Source of the DNA: Burkholderiales bacterium
GTDB taxonomy: Bacteria > Pseudomonadota > Gammaproteobacteria > Burkholderiales > Nitrosomonadaceae
Direction: 5' to 3'
Length of the DNA: 64,000 bases
Assembly (NCBI GenBank): GCA_024235795.1
Contig: JACKLR010000003.1
Span: forward strand, 1-64,000
The translations under genes and the position numbers were made by a program. Below are positions 24,939-33,747 of this stretch, one piece after another. The notes beneath the pieces were generated by a model. The model was given only the letters and a program-made list of their open reading frames with translations. It was not told the origin of the DNA and searched no databases. Positions within the stretch are counted from its first letter, which is position 1. Every line of letters starts with the position of its first letter.

Positions 24939-25646
24939 TTAATAATCATTATAGCGGCGCAGTACTTTCCAGCCTCCAAACAAAACCAGTGCGATCAGCG
25001 CGAAGATCCACCAGTTATACACCATCCACATAATCGGGCTTGAATCAACCGATATATTTGCTCGTCCCAATTCAATGACATTGACTTTTTGATGGTCACG
25101 CTCGGTCGAAGTAACGTGCATTTTGAATTTAATTGTTTGTATGCCGGACGATTCCGGTACAACTTGCCATTTCCATTCAGTAGCGTCATTAAAAATATAC
25201 ATTTGCTTTTGTGGTCCCGCGTTTTCAATGCGGAAACCTTCGCCCTTAATTTCAGCCTGCATATTCGGTGAAATAAAACCGGTAATACCTTGGATAGAGG
25301 TGCCGACAGAGGAAATAGAAACGATCTCATTGATAAATTTTGCGAGTTGTTGCGTGTTTAGATTCAATTTTACTTCGAAACCCTCAAATTGTTTGGCCTC
25401 GGATGGTGCCGTAATGGCACTGCTATCAATCGGTAACTTCATGATTACCGGATGGATAAATTGTCCCTTGTTTGCAAGCATATGCATAAACGAATTGATT
25501 GAGAATGGTATTATCAATAAAACCAGCAATAATGCAGCAGGCATTAGCAAGCTAGTATTGGTGCTAGATTTCATTATGCTTTCTTCTTCGTTTTCAGCTT
25601 CTGTATTATTGTTTGAATCAGGGTTATTGGATTCAGGGTTATTCAT
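24939..25646 (-). CDS. Membrane-anchored protein of unknown function
   Basis: About 235 residues. Start at 25646 (MNNPESNNP) is supported by AGGAGG 4 nt upstream. An Asn/Glu-rich N-terminus is followed by a membrane span (about residues 32-54), an extracytoplasmic domain of about 145 residues rich in beta-strand patterns, and a second span near the C-terminus (MWMVYNWWIFALIALVLFGG) with a short basic tail. So both ends face the cytoplasm. I do not recognise a family. It stands alone upstream of hsp20, 135 nt away. Confidence 0.78.
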   Translation of the reverse strand: MNNPESNNPDSNNNTEAENEEESIMKSSTNTSLLMPAALLLVLLIIPFSINSFMHMLANKGQFIHPVIMKLPIDSSAITAPSEAKQFEGFEVKLNLNTQQLAKFINEIVSISSVGTSIQGITGFISPNMQAEIKGEGFRIENAGPQKQMYIFNDATEWKWQVVPESSGIQTIKFKMHVTSTERDHQKVNVIELGRANISVDSSPIMWMVYNWWIFALIALVLFGGWKVLRRYNDY

Positions 25647-25673
25647 ATTGCCTCCTGCTGTTGGTCTGATCAT

Positions 25674-25991
25674 TTACGATAGGATCATAACATTTAAAAC
25701 TCAAAAGTATTACCGCTTACCTGATTTTTAACGTTTTTAGTTTGTTATTTTAGTGTTATGCATGCGAAATGAGATAACTCTCAAAACACTGCAATCGAAA
25801 TGATGGCAGTGATTATATCGATTGTGTTGCTTGCGTTAATTAACGAAATCAGCGGTCAAGTGACTTCAAAAATTGCAAAAGGTCCTGGGAAGTTACTGTT
25901 TCTATAAAAGATTTTCCCTGCTACCGTTTTTCAACAGCAGCAGGGAAAGGGGGAATAAAATGATTCAGTAATAAAACATTAACAATTTAAA
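25674..25991. other. Intergenic region downstream of amoC copy 2
   Basis: No gene. The right half contains the amoC terminator hairpin; the left half is the upstream region of the membrane protein. Confidence 0.5.
25913..25948 (-). terminator. Terminator hairpin of amoC copy 2
   Basis: A perfect 10-bp stem, TTTCCCTGCT at 25913-25922 with AGCAGGGAAA at 25939-25948 and a 16-nt loop. On the minus strand it is followed by AATCTTTTATAG. It lies 43 nt beyond the amoC stop. Confidence 0.65.
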
Positions 25992-26798
25992 TTAAGGAAC
26001 AATCCTGTTGTTAAGGATTTCTTTGCTTTGACCATTCCAGATCACGTCTGTCAGGTTAGAGTAACGGGTCACAATCTGTGCCGCTATACCACCTGAGAAC
26101 AAACCTGCCCAGCCCAGTATCACAAAACCCCAGTGCAATGGCGCGCTAAACAGCTCTTCCATGAACCAGAATGCATGACCCCACTCGTTCAAGCCAACGT
26201 TCGGCAGAATCATCAACGGGCCAGCAATCGCCATAACCAGCGGGAATGATGTGCCGCGGCTATACAGTGGCAAACGGGTCATCGCGTACAGGTATGCCGC
26301 TACACCACATACAATGTACATCGGGAATGAACCATAGAACACAACCACGTGACTTGGGGTGAAGCTCGTGTCACGAATAATCACCTGATGCCATGATGCA
26401 TCTTGCTCGGTGAAGAAGCTGCCGCCCCAGTAAACACCAAACAGATAAACACCCAACCACATCATCCAGTAGAAGTAACGCTTAACTTCCAGTTTTGGAT
26501 CCAGGTTGTCCAGTTGCTCTTTGGTGTCGCGGGTCTTCAGAATCCAGCCCCAGGTTACCAACGCAAACAATGGCATCAGGGTCATGTGTACACGCCACAG
26601 GCCCATCCATACACGGTCAAATTCTGGCTCCATTGAGTCCATGCCATGTGAATACGCAAATGTACGCTGATACCAAATCCAGAATATCGCTACCGCCAGC
26701 ATAATGCCCATGCCCAGCTTGTAGTACTTGGAGTCGTACCACAATGACATGTCATAGTCAGCACTCGCCGCACTACTCGTTCCCATCGTTGTTGCCAT
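25992..26798 (-). CDS. amoC: Ammonia monooxygenase subunit C, singleton copy 2
   Basis: A 268-residue AmoC with the same membrane topology and copper ligands (D133, H137, H150) as copy 1. In the stretches I compared base by base the genes differ at roughly one position in 60, and the last 100 bases are identical, yet sequence similarity stops within a few bases after the stop codon and before the start. AAAGGAGAG precedes the ATG by 6 nt. No amoA or amoB is adjacent. The opposite orientation to copy 1 makes a pair of 0.8-kb inverted repeats. Different upstream regions suggest different regulation of nearly the same protein. Confidence 0.97.
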   Translation of the reverse strand: MATTMGTSSAASADYDMSLWYDSKYYKLGMGIMLAVAIFWIWYQRTFAYSHGMDSMEPEFDRVWMGLWRVHMTLMPLFALVTWGWILKTRDTKEQLDNLDPKLEVKRYFYWMMWLGVYLFGVYWGGSFFTEQDASWHQVIIRDTSFTPSHVVVFYGSFPMYIVCGVAAYLYAMTRLPLYSRGTSFPLVMAIAGPLMILPNVGLNEWGHAFWFMEELFSAPLHWGFVILGWAGLFSGGIAAQIVTRYSNLTDVIWNGQSKEILNNRIVP

Positions 26799-27081
26799 GA
26801 TAGTCTCTCCTTTAATTTTAATTTATTAGTAATAGATAACAAGTCTCTTTAAAAGAGACCATATTCCTATGATGGCTTTTGTTATGAAAAGTTTCAAATA
26901 AATTTAATTTTTTTAATTACATGAGTTTTTTTGCAGAATTTATCCAGATATTGCCATATAAATATGTGAATTTAAATTATTTCCATATTTTGGTAAGCTG
27001 TTAGAGTGTAGAGTGAGATTGTCTGAATTGTAGACTTAGACGTTTTCTCGAATATAAATATTTTGTACAGATAAATCGGCA

Positions 27082-27510
27082 TTGAGCAAATCTAAACTTT
27101 CGGCAGATTTGATTGCTAATTACTATCGAGCGATATATAAAGTAGAAATGGGCGTTGACACATTTGCATTACATATCGATCAATTTTCTGAACCAATGTA
27201 TCAATTGATGAACGCCAGGAATGTATCAAATGCGGCGATCATCACTGCCTATAATCCTTTGAGCCAGATCCAAAGTGCGGAAAAAAATCAAACAGTACAC
27301 GCAAAGCTCGTTGAAACGCTTAAACGTCGCTCAGTGCCGCTTATCGACAGTATTAATATAGATTCACTAAGGGCTTGGCCTGATGAAAAAAGCGTTTGCA
27401 TTTTAGGAATTGATCTTGAAACAACGCGATCTATCGGACGGAAATTTAAACAGAATGCTGTTGTCTGGATTGATAAAGATGCTATTCCACGGATTGTTCT
27501 GCTTCGCTAG
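27082..27510 (+). CDS. DUF3293 family protein
   Basis: A 142-residue soluble protein. The AAIITAYNPLSQ segment (about 53-64), the WPDEKSVCILGI block and the C-terminal NAVVWIDKD...RIVLL match DUF3293 proteins, small proteins of unknown function. The frame opens with TTG at 27082 and no clear ribosome binding site; no ATG lies near, so TTG may be the true start. It is divergent from amoC copy 2. Confidence 0.78.
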   Translation: MSKSKLSADLIANYYRAIYKVEMGVDTFALHIDQFSEPMYQLMNARNVSNAAIITAYNPLSQIQSAEKNQTVHAKLVETLKRRSVPLIDSINIDSLRAWPDEKSVCILGIDLETTRSIGRKFKQNAVVWIDKDAIPRIVLLR

Positions 27511-27604
27511 TGTTGGCCGGATGAGATACATGCATATGAGTATGGCGACTATACTCGGGCCAGTGCTATACTCGCTGCTTTAACAGCAACTTGGGAAATC
27601 AATT

Positions 27605-28489
27605 ATGAAAAAATTGCTTACCTTCCTGACCTTGGCTTTCTTCACAATAAGTTTAATTGCGGTTGATGCGGAAGCCAGGCGCATGGGTGGCGGTAAAAGT
27701 TTTGGCAAACAGCGTCAATCATTAAACCAGCAATCGACACCAAATCAGCAACAAGCACCAACTCCGGCTCAAACGCCTGCTTCTCCCGCTGGTGGTGGTA
27801 GTAAGTGGGGTGGTGCATTGGCGGGTCTGGCTGCAGGGGGGTTATTAGCTGCATTGTTTATGGGGGGCGCCTTTGAGGGCATCAATATGATGGATATTAT
27901 TATGTTGATTTTGATTGCCGGCGTGATTTTTTTCATCATACGCCTGATGCGAAGACCGCGTGCTGAACAATCAGCGCAACCCATGCAATATTCGGGGATC
28001 AATACAACCACTCAGAGCGGAGCTGCATCCCCACCTTTCGGTCAAACTGCGCAATCGCATTCAATGGAGTCTGGAAATACACAACACACAAATATACCGC
28101 CTGATTTTAAAGTAGAATCATTTTTGCGTAATGCCAAAATGTCTTTTATTCGCTTGCAGGCAGCAAATGATGTTGGTGATGTCAATGATATTCGTGAATA
28201 TACGACCCCTGAAATGTTTGCTGAGATTAGCATGCAGATACAAGAACGCGGAAACGTACAGCAAAAATCTGAAGTCATGTTCCTTGACGCGAATCTGCTC
28301 GATGTAGAAGCTAATAATGACTCGGCAATTGCAAGTGTTCGTTTCACAGGACAAATGCGCGAGTTACCGGATGGAGAGCCAGAGGCGTTTGATGAAGTCT
28401 GGCATGTTGAAAAAGATCTGAAAGATCCGGATTCTGTATGGTTATTAGCGGGCATTCAGCAGGTTTCTGATACTGACTTGTCTGACTAG
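27605..28489 (+). CDS. Tim44-domain membrane protein
   Basis: A 294-residue protein. The signal-like N-terminus (1-23, ending AEA) is followed by a basic RRMGGGKSFGKQRQ block, a Gln/Pro-rich linker and two glycine-rich hydrophobic spans (about 63-83 and 95-112). The C-terminal 130 residues form a Tim44-like domain (VESFLRNAKMSFIRLQAAND, then TTPEMFAEIS and EVWHVEKDL). This layout is common in betaproteobacteria; function is unknown, although the domain is named after the mitochondrial import protein. It stands 94 nt after the DUF3293 gene. Confidence 0.9.
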   Translation: MKKLLTFLTLAFFTISLIAVDAEARRMGGGKSFGKQRQSLNQQSTPNQQQAPTPAQTPASPAGGGSKWGGALAGLAAGGLLAALFMGGAFEGINMMDIIMLILIAGVIFFIIRLMRRPRAEQSAQPMQYSGINTTTQSGAASPPFGQTAQSHSMESGNTQHTNIPPDFKVESFLRNAKMSFIRLQAANDVGDVNDIREYTTPEMFAEISMQIQERGNVQQKSEVMFLDANLLDVEANNDSAIASVRFTGQMRELPDGEPEAFDEVWHVEKDLKDPDSVWLLAGIQQVSDTDLSD

Positions 28490-28600
28490 TGGTCTTTGTG
28501 GCCCGGCCAAATTGCTGTTATCCCCAGTAATGAGGCCGTGGTTATCCTTATTTTTGGCTCCTTGTTCAAGAATTTTCCAAAAGAAAAAAGCGTAAACCTT

Positions 28601-29104
28601 ATGTATATGAGACTTTCTAAAGTCGCGTTGATCTGGGCTATCGCATTTTTTGCAACGCTGGCTGCTTTCAGTAACGTAACGGATTACAATTCAAATTACA
28701 CACTTGTCGCGCATGTGCTTAAAATGGATACGACTTTTCCCGACAACAATGGCATGTGGCGTTCGATAGAATCATCGTGGGTTCATCATCTGGTTTTTTG
28801 CTTGATCATTTTTACCGAGGCAATAGTCGCTGTATTGTGCTGGCTCGGCGGTATGCGTTTATTTAAATCCAGACATGATCATGTGCAATTCAATCAGGCG
28901 AAGAGACTGGCTATTCTTGGTTTAACAGTGGGTATTTTGTTATGGTTTACCGGTTTTATGACAATTGGTGGGGAATGGTTCTTAATGTGGCAGTCACAAG
29001 TGGCGAATGGTCAACAAGCCGCGTTTCGTCTGGTTATTATTTTGTCTCTCATATTAATTTATCTGGTTCAGCCAGATGAGCCTGATAAAATGAAAAGCGT
29101 CTAA
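28601..29104 (+). CDS. DUF2165 small membrane protein
   Basis: About 167 residues with four membrane spans (about 5-20, 60-82, 105-125, 143-160). The GGEWFLMWQSQ segment before the last helix is characteristic of DUF2165 proteins. The open frame begins at 28496, but the upstream 35 codons look non-coding, and the family normally starts just before the first helix, so ATG 28601 (or 28607) is preferred. Function is unknown. Confidence 0.85.
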   Translation: MYMRLSKVALIWAIAFFATLAAFSNVTDYNSNYTLVAHVLKMDTTFPDNNGMWRSIESSWVHHLVFCLIIFTEAIVAVLCWLGGMRLFKSRHDHVQFNQAKRLAILGLTVGILLWFTGFMTIGGEWFLMWQSQVANGQQAAFRLVIILSLILIYLVQPDEPDKMKSV

Positions 29105-29154
29105 ATAGCGCAAATAGGAGATAGTAGATAGTATTATGAGGTCCAGCGTGTTGT

Positions 29155-29580
29155 TTATTTGAATAATGTCAGCGGTGATCTGTTGTATTTCTGGCGCATC
29201 GTGTTGATGGTATTCAGAATAACGGGCTGCTCTATAATTTTAACTTCCAACAAGCGTTTTTTGGGAAAATCCATAAACGATATACCTATCAACATTGTCA
29301 AAATACCCTGACCCGGTAGGAAAAGCATAATAAAACCGGCTATCAAAAAAATACTTCCTACAATATTTTTAGTGATTAATCCCAAAATGCGCAAGATCGG
29401 GTGACGATCTTTCATCCAGTGGCGGGGAGTGCGTATATCAAAATAGTCATGGGGCAGCCGAATCAAAATGACGGGAATGACAACCAGTGAAGCAATAAAG
29501 CTGATTATGGAAATAATCGTTAAGTTGATTAAGATCTCAATAGGAATCCATTGCTCAATTGTTATCAAGATATGATCCAT
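29155..29580 (-). CDS. PGPGW-type small membrane protein
   Basis: A 141-residue protein with two hydrophobic regions (about 15-42 and 70-95) and the segment FLPGQGILTMLIGISFMDFP, which resembles the PGPGW family of putative transmembrane proteins. A soluble tail follows. No function is known. It is convergent with the DUF2165 gene and transcribed alone. Confidence 0.75.
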   Translation of the reverse strand: MDHILITIEQWIPIEILINLTIISIISFIASLVVIPVILIRLPHDYFDIRTPRHWMKDRHPILRILGLITKNIVGSIFLIAGFIMLFLPGQGILTMLIGISFMDFPKKRLLEVKIIEQPVILNTINTMRQKYNRSPLTLFK

Positions 29581-30167
29581 TTTTGCTCCCTAAAGATGGT
29601 CAGAATGATTGACTCCAAATTTCTTGGTTCCCAGACTTGCTTAGCGTAAGAGAATTAACAGATACAGCTAAAACTGTTTTGAGTTTTGAGATTGTCCGGG
29701 GACATTCTACGAATGCTTCATAAAAGATTGGGGTTATATTGTACATTTACAAACTTATTTATTTCTATAGAAAGGATTTAATTGTCCAAAATTTAAAGAA
29801 AAAACAGATAGTAATACTAAAACCGTAAAAATTTTGGGGTTAATTTTAAAACTAAACTTTCATTGTCTGAAAATGTAGGTTAGAATTTGTGTGCATAATA
29901 GTCTGGTTGTAAATAATAATAAAGGCTATTATGATAGAAAAACAATAATAACCCAGTAGGTTACGCTAGGAATAGGGAGCCGCATCGTGGTTGTCAATAT
30001 CACTAAAAAATACTGGGGAGCAGAGAAATCTGTCGTATTTTTTAAGATAACCTCGCTTTTTGTGAGGTTTATGTGGTAGAGTCGAATTTTTTAACATCGA
30101 CTTTTGTTTAGTAGTAAGTAAAATTAAGACAAAAAAATAGTCAATAATTTAATAAGGAGATTGAGTT
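29581..30167. other. Long AT-rich intergenic region, left part
   Basis: No gene found. A short hairpin AACCTC/GAGGTT lies at about 30047-30070. It may hold the promoter of the microprotein at 30168. Confidence 0.5.
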
Positions 30168-30272
30168 ATGAGCGATGATTCAAACAGAGCAACAGATGGA
30201 CAAACACTGAAACTGATCGGTATCACAACGGTGGCGTTTATAGTGATCGGCTTAATCGTTTACAGCTTGTAA
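30168..30272 (+). CDS. 34-residue membrane microprotein
   Basis: The frame begins ATG AGC GAT and ends TAA at 30270-30272. AAGGAGATTGAGTT precedes the ATG with good spacing. The product has a polar, acidic N-terminal third (MSDDSNRATDGQTLK) and one clear membrane span (IGITTVAFIVIGLIVYSL) running to the C-terminus. There is no competing gene across 1.3 kb. No family is recognised; small subunits of membrane complexes have this design. The ribosome binding site and amphipathic layout make translation likely. Confidence 0.65.
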   Translation: MSDDSNRATDGQTLKLIGITTVAFIVIGLIVYSL

Positions 30273-30892
30273 ATCGATAAGTTCAAGAGTACACAGACAT
30301 CGGTTTAAGCGCTTAAACAATTCGTGAAATGTGCTTAAACAAATGTTTGTGTGCTTATTTATATATCCTCAACAGCAAATTACTTTTTTGCGTAACGGAA
30401 TACGCAGACAAATATAAATTTTAGATACACCACTCACTTATCAACGCTTCTATATTCTATTCCCAAAGCAGGCACGGCAAAAATATGCTCTGTTTTTGGT
30501 TTAGCCCAGTCCTACTCCCTATTTGATTTTTTGAGGACCGCTTCAATCAATTCGTTTTCTGAATTGAATGGAAAAGTCCTGTAAAACTTCCTGACAGGTG
30601 TCGAACTTTCTCTTAGTCGCCAGGAACGCTAAACGTTTGCCATAAACCCCATCGCTTTTTATCGTCGGTTTTAAAGCATTAGGGTAAGGCTTAGAAAGTA
30701 GCATAACACAATATATCTAATGCCATAATTATATACACAATGAATTTCAATCATCTCACCAACCCGTTAACGTTGCGCAAAAAAAGAGCAACTCGCAACT
30801 TGCTTGCCTTAGCTTTGTATTGATGCACACAGTGGCCACCGTGTTATGATGTGTAACGTTGATTAACACATGTCAGTACGAATATCACCACT
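30273..30892. other. Long AT-rich intergenic region, right part
   Basis: I see no gene, RNA or clear repeat over 620 bp apart from the presumed promoter of the dehydrogenase gene that follows. Confidence 0.45.
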
Positions 30893-32215
30893 ATGACTGA
30901 AGAAATCCTCGACCCGTTGATTATCAGCGAACAACAATTTGACAGGGCGCGTCAATATATCCATCATTTGCAAAGCGGGCTGGTTGATTTTCTAAAACAG
31001 CCAAAACGTGTTCATATTATTCATTTCCCCATTGAAATGGATGATTGTTCTGTCAGGACAATTCGCTGTTACCGGGTGATTCATAACCTCGTTTTTGGGC
31101 CGGGAAAAGGCGGGATGCGGTATCATCCCGACGTTACTGAAGAAGAAGTCATTTCTCTGGCCAAGCTGATGACCTGGAAGTGCGCATTGATTAATATTCC
31201 ATTCGGCGGTGCTAAGGGAGGCGTTCGCTGTGATGTCAAAACGCTCAGTCAAAATGAGTTGCGGCGTATTACGCGGCGGTTTACGTCGGAATTGCTGGAA
31301 GTCATTGGCCCCTATACCGATATTCCGGCACCCGATATGTATACCAACGAACAGACCATGGCCTGGATTTATGACACCTACGATGTATTGAATCCGGGAC
31401 GTAACAACCGCCCGGTTGTTACCGGCAAACCCATCGAACTGGGCGGATCTTTAGGCCGCAAGGAAGCGACCGGCCTAGGCTGTCTGTATGTGACTGAGCG
31501 TTTCTTGTCGAAGCAGCTTATCCCGGAAATTTCTGAAGTAGCGGGAGCACGAGTCGCCATTCAGGGATTTGGCAATGTCGGTCAGGTTGCAGCACAGGAA
31601 TTTTGCCGTCAAGGCGCAAAAATTGTGGCGTTAAGCGATAGCAGTGGTTGTATTTTTGCGGAATCCGGTCTTAACCTGGATGAAGTCCTGCAATTCAAAA
31701 AAGAACATGGTTGCCTGGTTGGCGTACCGGACACCATGACACTGACCAACGAAGAACTGATCGAACTGGATTGCGACATCCTGATTCCCGCGGCAGTCAG
31801 CAATCAGATTCATGGAGGCAACGCCCACAAAATCAAAGCCAGATTGATTGTCGAAGCAGCCAATAATCCAACGACCCCAGCCGCTGACGAAATCCTGTAC
31901 AATAACGGGGTTTATTTGATCCCGGATATCATTGCCAATGCCGGCGGTGTAGCGGTCAGTTACTTTGAATGGGTACAGAATCATGCCAACGAACAATGGG
32001 ATTTGGAAACGGTTAATGTCAAGCTGAAACGGAAAATGTATGAATGCGTGGATACGGTTTTTAAACGCTGGCAGAGGCTCGTCGTTGGCGAAGAAAAATG
32101 CACCGACAAAATTACCGGTGAACCACTCGGCTGTCCGGATTTTCGCACCGTGGCTTTAATGACTGCCATTGAACGTGTCGCGAATGCAACATTGATGCGC
32201 GGCATCTGGCCTTGA
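30893..32215 (+). CDS. Glutamate-type amino acid dehydrogenase (Glu/Leu/Phe/Val family)
   Basis: A 440-residue cytoplasmic enzyme converting 2-oxoglutarate and ammonia to glutamate, or the reverse. The substrate site is GPGKGGMRYHPDV followed by FGGAKGGVRCD with its catalytic lysine; the nucleotide fold begins VAIQGFGNVGQVA, with D in ALSDSSG at the end of the second strand suggesting NAD preference. The end VSYFEWVQN is family typical. Length and motifs fit the hexameric NAD-type enzymes rather than the E. coli NADP GdhA. In an ammonia oxidiser it would assimilate ammonia. Monocistronic, convergent with the thioesterase gene. Confidence 0.92.
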   Translation: MTEEILDPLIISEQQFDRARQYIHHLQSGLVDFLKQPKRVHIIHFPIEMDDCSVRTIRCYRVIHNLVFGPGKGGMRYHPDVTEEEVISLAKLMTWKCALINIPFGGAKGGVRCDVKTLSQNELRRITRRFTSELLEVIGPYTDIPAPDMYTNEQTMAWIYDTYDVLNPGRNNRPVVTGKPIELGGSLGRKEATGLGCLYVTERFLSKQLIPEISEVAGARVAIQGFGNVGQVAAQEFCRQGAKIVALSDSSGCIFAESGLNLDEVLQFKKEHGCLVGVPDTMTLTNEELIELDCDILIPAAVSNQIHGGNAHKIKARLIVEAANNPTTPAADEILYNNGVYLIPDIIANAGGVAVSYFEWVQNHANEQWDLETVNVKLKRKMYECVDTVFKRWQRLVVGEEKCTDKITGEPLGCPDFRTVALMTAIERVANATLMRGIWP

Positions 32216-32251
32216 AAGTTTTTATCATATTTCACTAATTGTTAATACCCC

Positions 32252-32692
32252 CTATTCTTCCGGCACCACTCTGGGCCGTCGGTTGTCATCAATGGCCACA
32301 TAGGTCAACACCGCTTCGGTAACCTTAATACAGATTTCCTCACCGCCTTCACGCACGCCGCGCTGCGCATATACAGTCACATTGACGGTAATTGAAGTGC
32401 GCCCCACTTTAAGGATATCGGCATAAAAACTGACAAGATCGCCGACCATCACAGGTTGCTTGAACACAAAAGAATTGACAGCCACTGTCGCAATCCGTCC
32501 GCGCGCGCGCCGGATCGCGGAAATACTGCCTGCAATATCGACCTGAGACATGATCCAGCCGCCGAAAATATCGCCGGCATGATTGGTATCCGACGGCATC
32601 GGCACCATACGCAACACCGGCTGTCCTTCCGGCAAGGGAACATGAAGCGCCGGGTCGCTTGCTGTATCATTCATATCGAAAGGTTCGTACAA
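32252..32692 (-). CDS. YciA-like acyl-CoA thioesterase
   Basis: A 146-residue single hotdog-fold enzyme. The motif SDTNHAGDIFGGWIMSQVD carries the Asp and the NHxGDIFGG loop of the YciA/acyl-CoA hydrolase group, and VNSFVFKQPVMVGDLVSFYAD follows. It hydrolyses acyl-CoA thioesters in the cytoplasm. It lies 20 nt after the sulfotransferase gene on the same strand, so it is probably the last gene of that run. Confidence 0.9.
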   Translation of the reverse strand: MYEPFDMNDTASDPALHVPLPEGQPVLRMVPMPSDTNHAGDIFGGWIMSQVDIAGSISAIRRARGRIATVAVNSFVFKQPVMVGDLVSFYADILKVGRTSITVNVTVYAQRGVREGGEEICIKVTEAVLTYVAIDDNRRPRVVPEE

Positions 32693-32712
32693 ATTGTTGT
32701 AATTTCAGCGCG

Positions 32713-33639
32713 TCAAATCCGGCCGCCATGTTCAAGCCATTGCCTACACTCACCGGTCAGCGCCCTGTCACAAGCCGCGTCGTATTGCGCCAGCTCATCA
32801 TCGGAGAGCACATCACGCCAGCGCTCATTAGTACCCTTGTGAAGAAAAGTATTGGCCCCACCCTTCCAGAGCTGCCCGCCGCCCGGCGCATATAATTCCC
32901 CCTGCTGTTTCATCTCGGCAAAAGAAACAGCCTTGACGATACCCTCCCAGGCATTATCAGGTACTGCTATTTCAAGAAACTTTGCCATGCGGCGAATTTC
33001 GCCTTCGGTATCCGCCAGCATATCACTGTAATGGAACAGTTCGATGTTAGGCAAATGGTGGAAATTCCACCAGGACTGAACGTTTGACAAATGCGACCAG
33101 TACGGCCAGCCGTCGCTTTCCCACGCAAACGAACCGCGCGTTATCCAATTCTGCCAGAATTCATGGATATCGTCCGGGGACGGCGGAAGTTCGTCACCTT
33201 CCCGGCCCGGCAGATTGTTCATTAACAGGAATGCTTCATCTTTCATCCCCTGATAATGATTCCATAGCGACATAAAAACGTCACGCGCATCGCGGGCGAT
33301 GTAGAGATATTTAATATTTTCATTGTAAGCCAGTCCGTCCAATGGCAAATGGGTTTTGATAAACCGGCGGTGTTGCTGGGCTTTCAATTTGTTCAGTACC
33401 ACTTCAAGAGGAAAAATACGCATATCCAGCCAGGGTGACATTTCAAACGGCGCTGCGGGAAAGTTGCCATCTGGAAAAAGCAAATGCGCAACAATGGCCT
33501 GCGTCCATGTTGTGCCCGCCTTATACGATGTGGCAATAACAATATCATTGTTCCGGGGCTCAAAATAATCCCAGCGTGTACTGTCCATATGGTGATTCTG
33601 ATATATATGAGTGCGTTGCGGTAGATTTGACATTTGCAT
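32713..33639 (-). CDS. PAPS-dependent sulfotransferase
   Basis: A 308-residue cytosolic-type sulfotransferase. The 5'-phosphosulfate loop is TSYKAGTTWTQAIV near residue 40, a histidine follows in FIKTHLPLDGL, and the 3'-phosphate site is YIARDARDVFMSLWNHY. The C-terminal GANTFLHKGTNERW corresponds to the RKGxxGDWK region. It would transfer sulfate from PAPS to a hydroxyl or amine on a small molecule; the acceptor is not predictable. It sits between CocE-type hydrolase and thioesterase genes on the same strand. Confidence 0.92.
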   Translation of the reverse strand: MQMSNLPQRTHIYQNHHMDSTRWDYFEPRNNDIVIATSYKAGTTWTQAIVAHLLFPDGNFPAAPFEMSPWLDMRIFPLEVVLNKLKAQQHRRFIKTHLPLDGLAYNENIKYLYIARDARDVFMSLWNHYQGMKDEAFLLMNNLPGREGDELPPSPDDIHEFWQNWITRGSFAWESDGWPYWSHLSNVQSWWNFHHLPNIELFHYSDMLADTEGEIRRMAKFLEIAVPDNAWEGIVKAVSFAEMKQQGELYAPGGGQLWKGGANTFLHKGTNERWRDVLSDDELAQYDAACDRALTGECRQWLEHGGRI

Positions 33640-33747
33640 GACCTGTGTTTGGTTTGAATTGATTTGGCGATAATTTATAGGAACGTTACTGAATTGGCAA
33701 ACTTATGCGGAGGTCCTGGCAGGTTGTTAGTGTCCAAAACACTTCTA

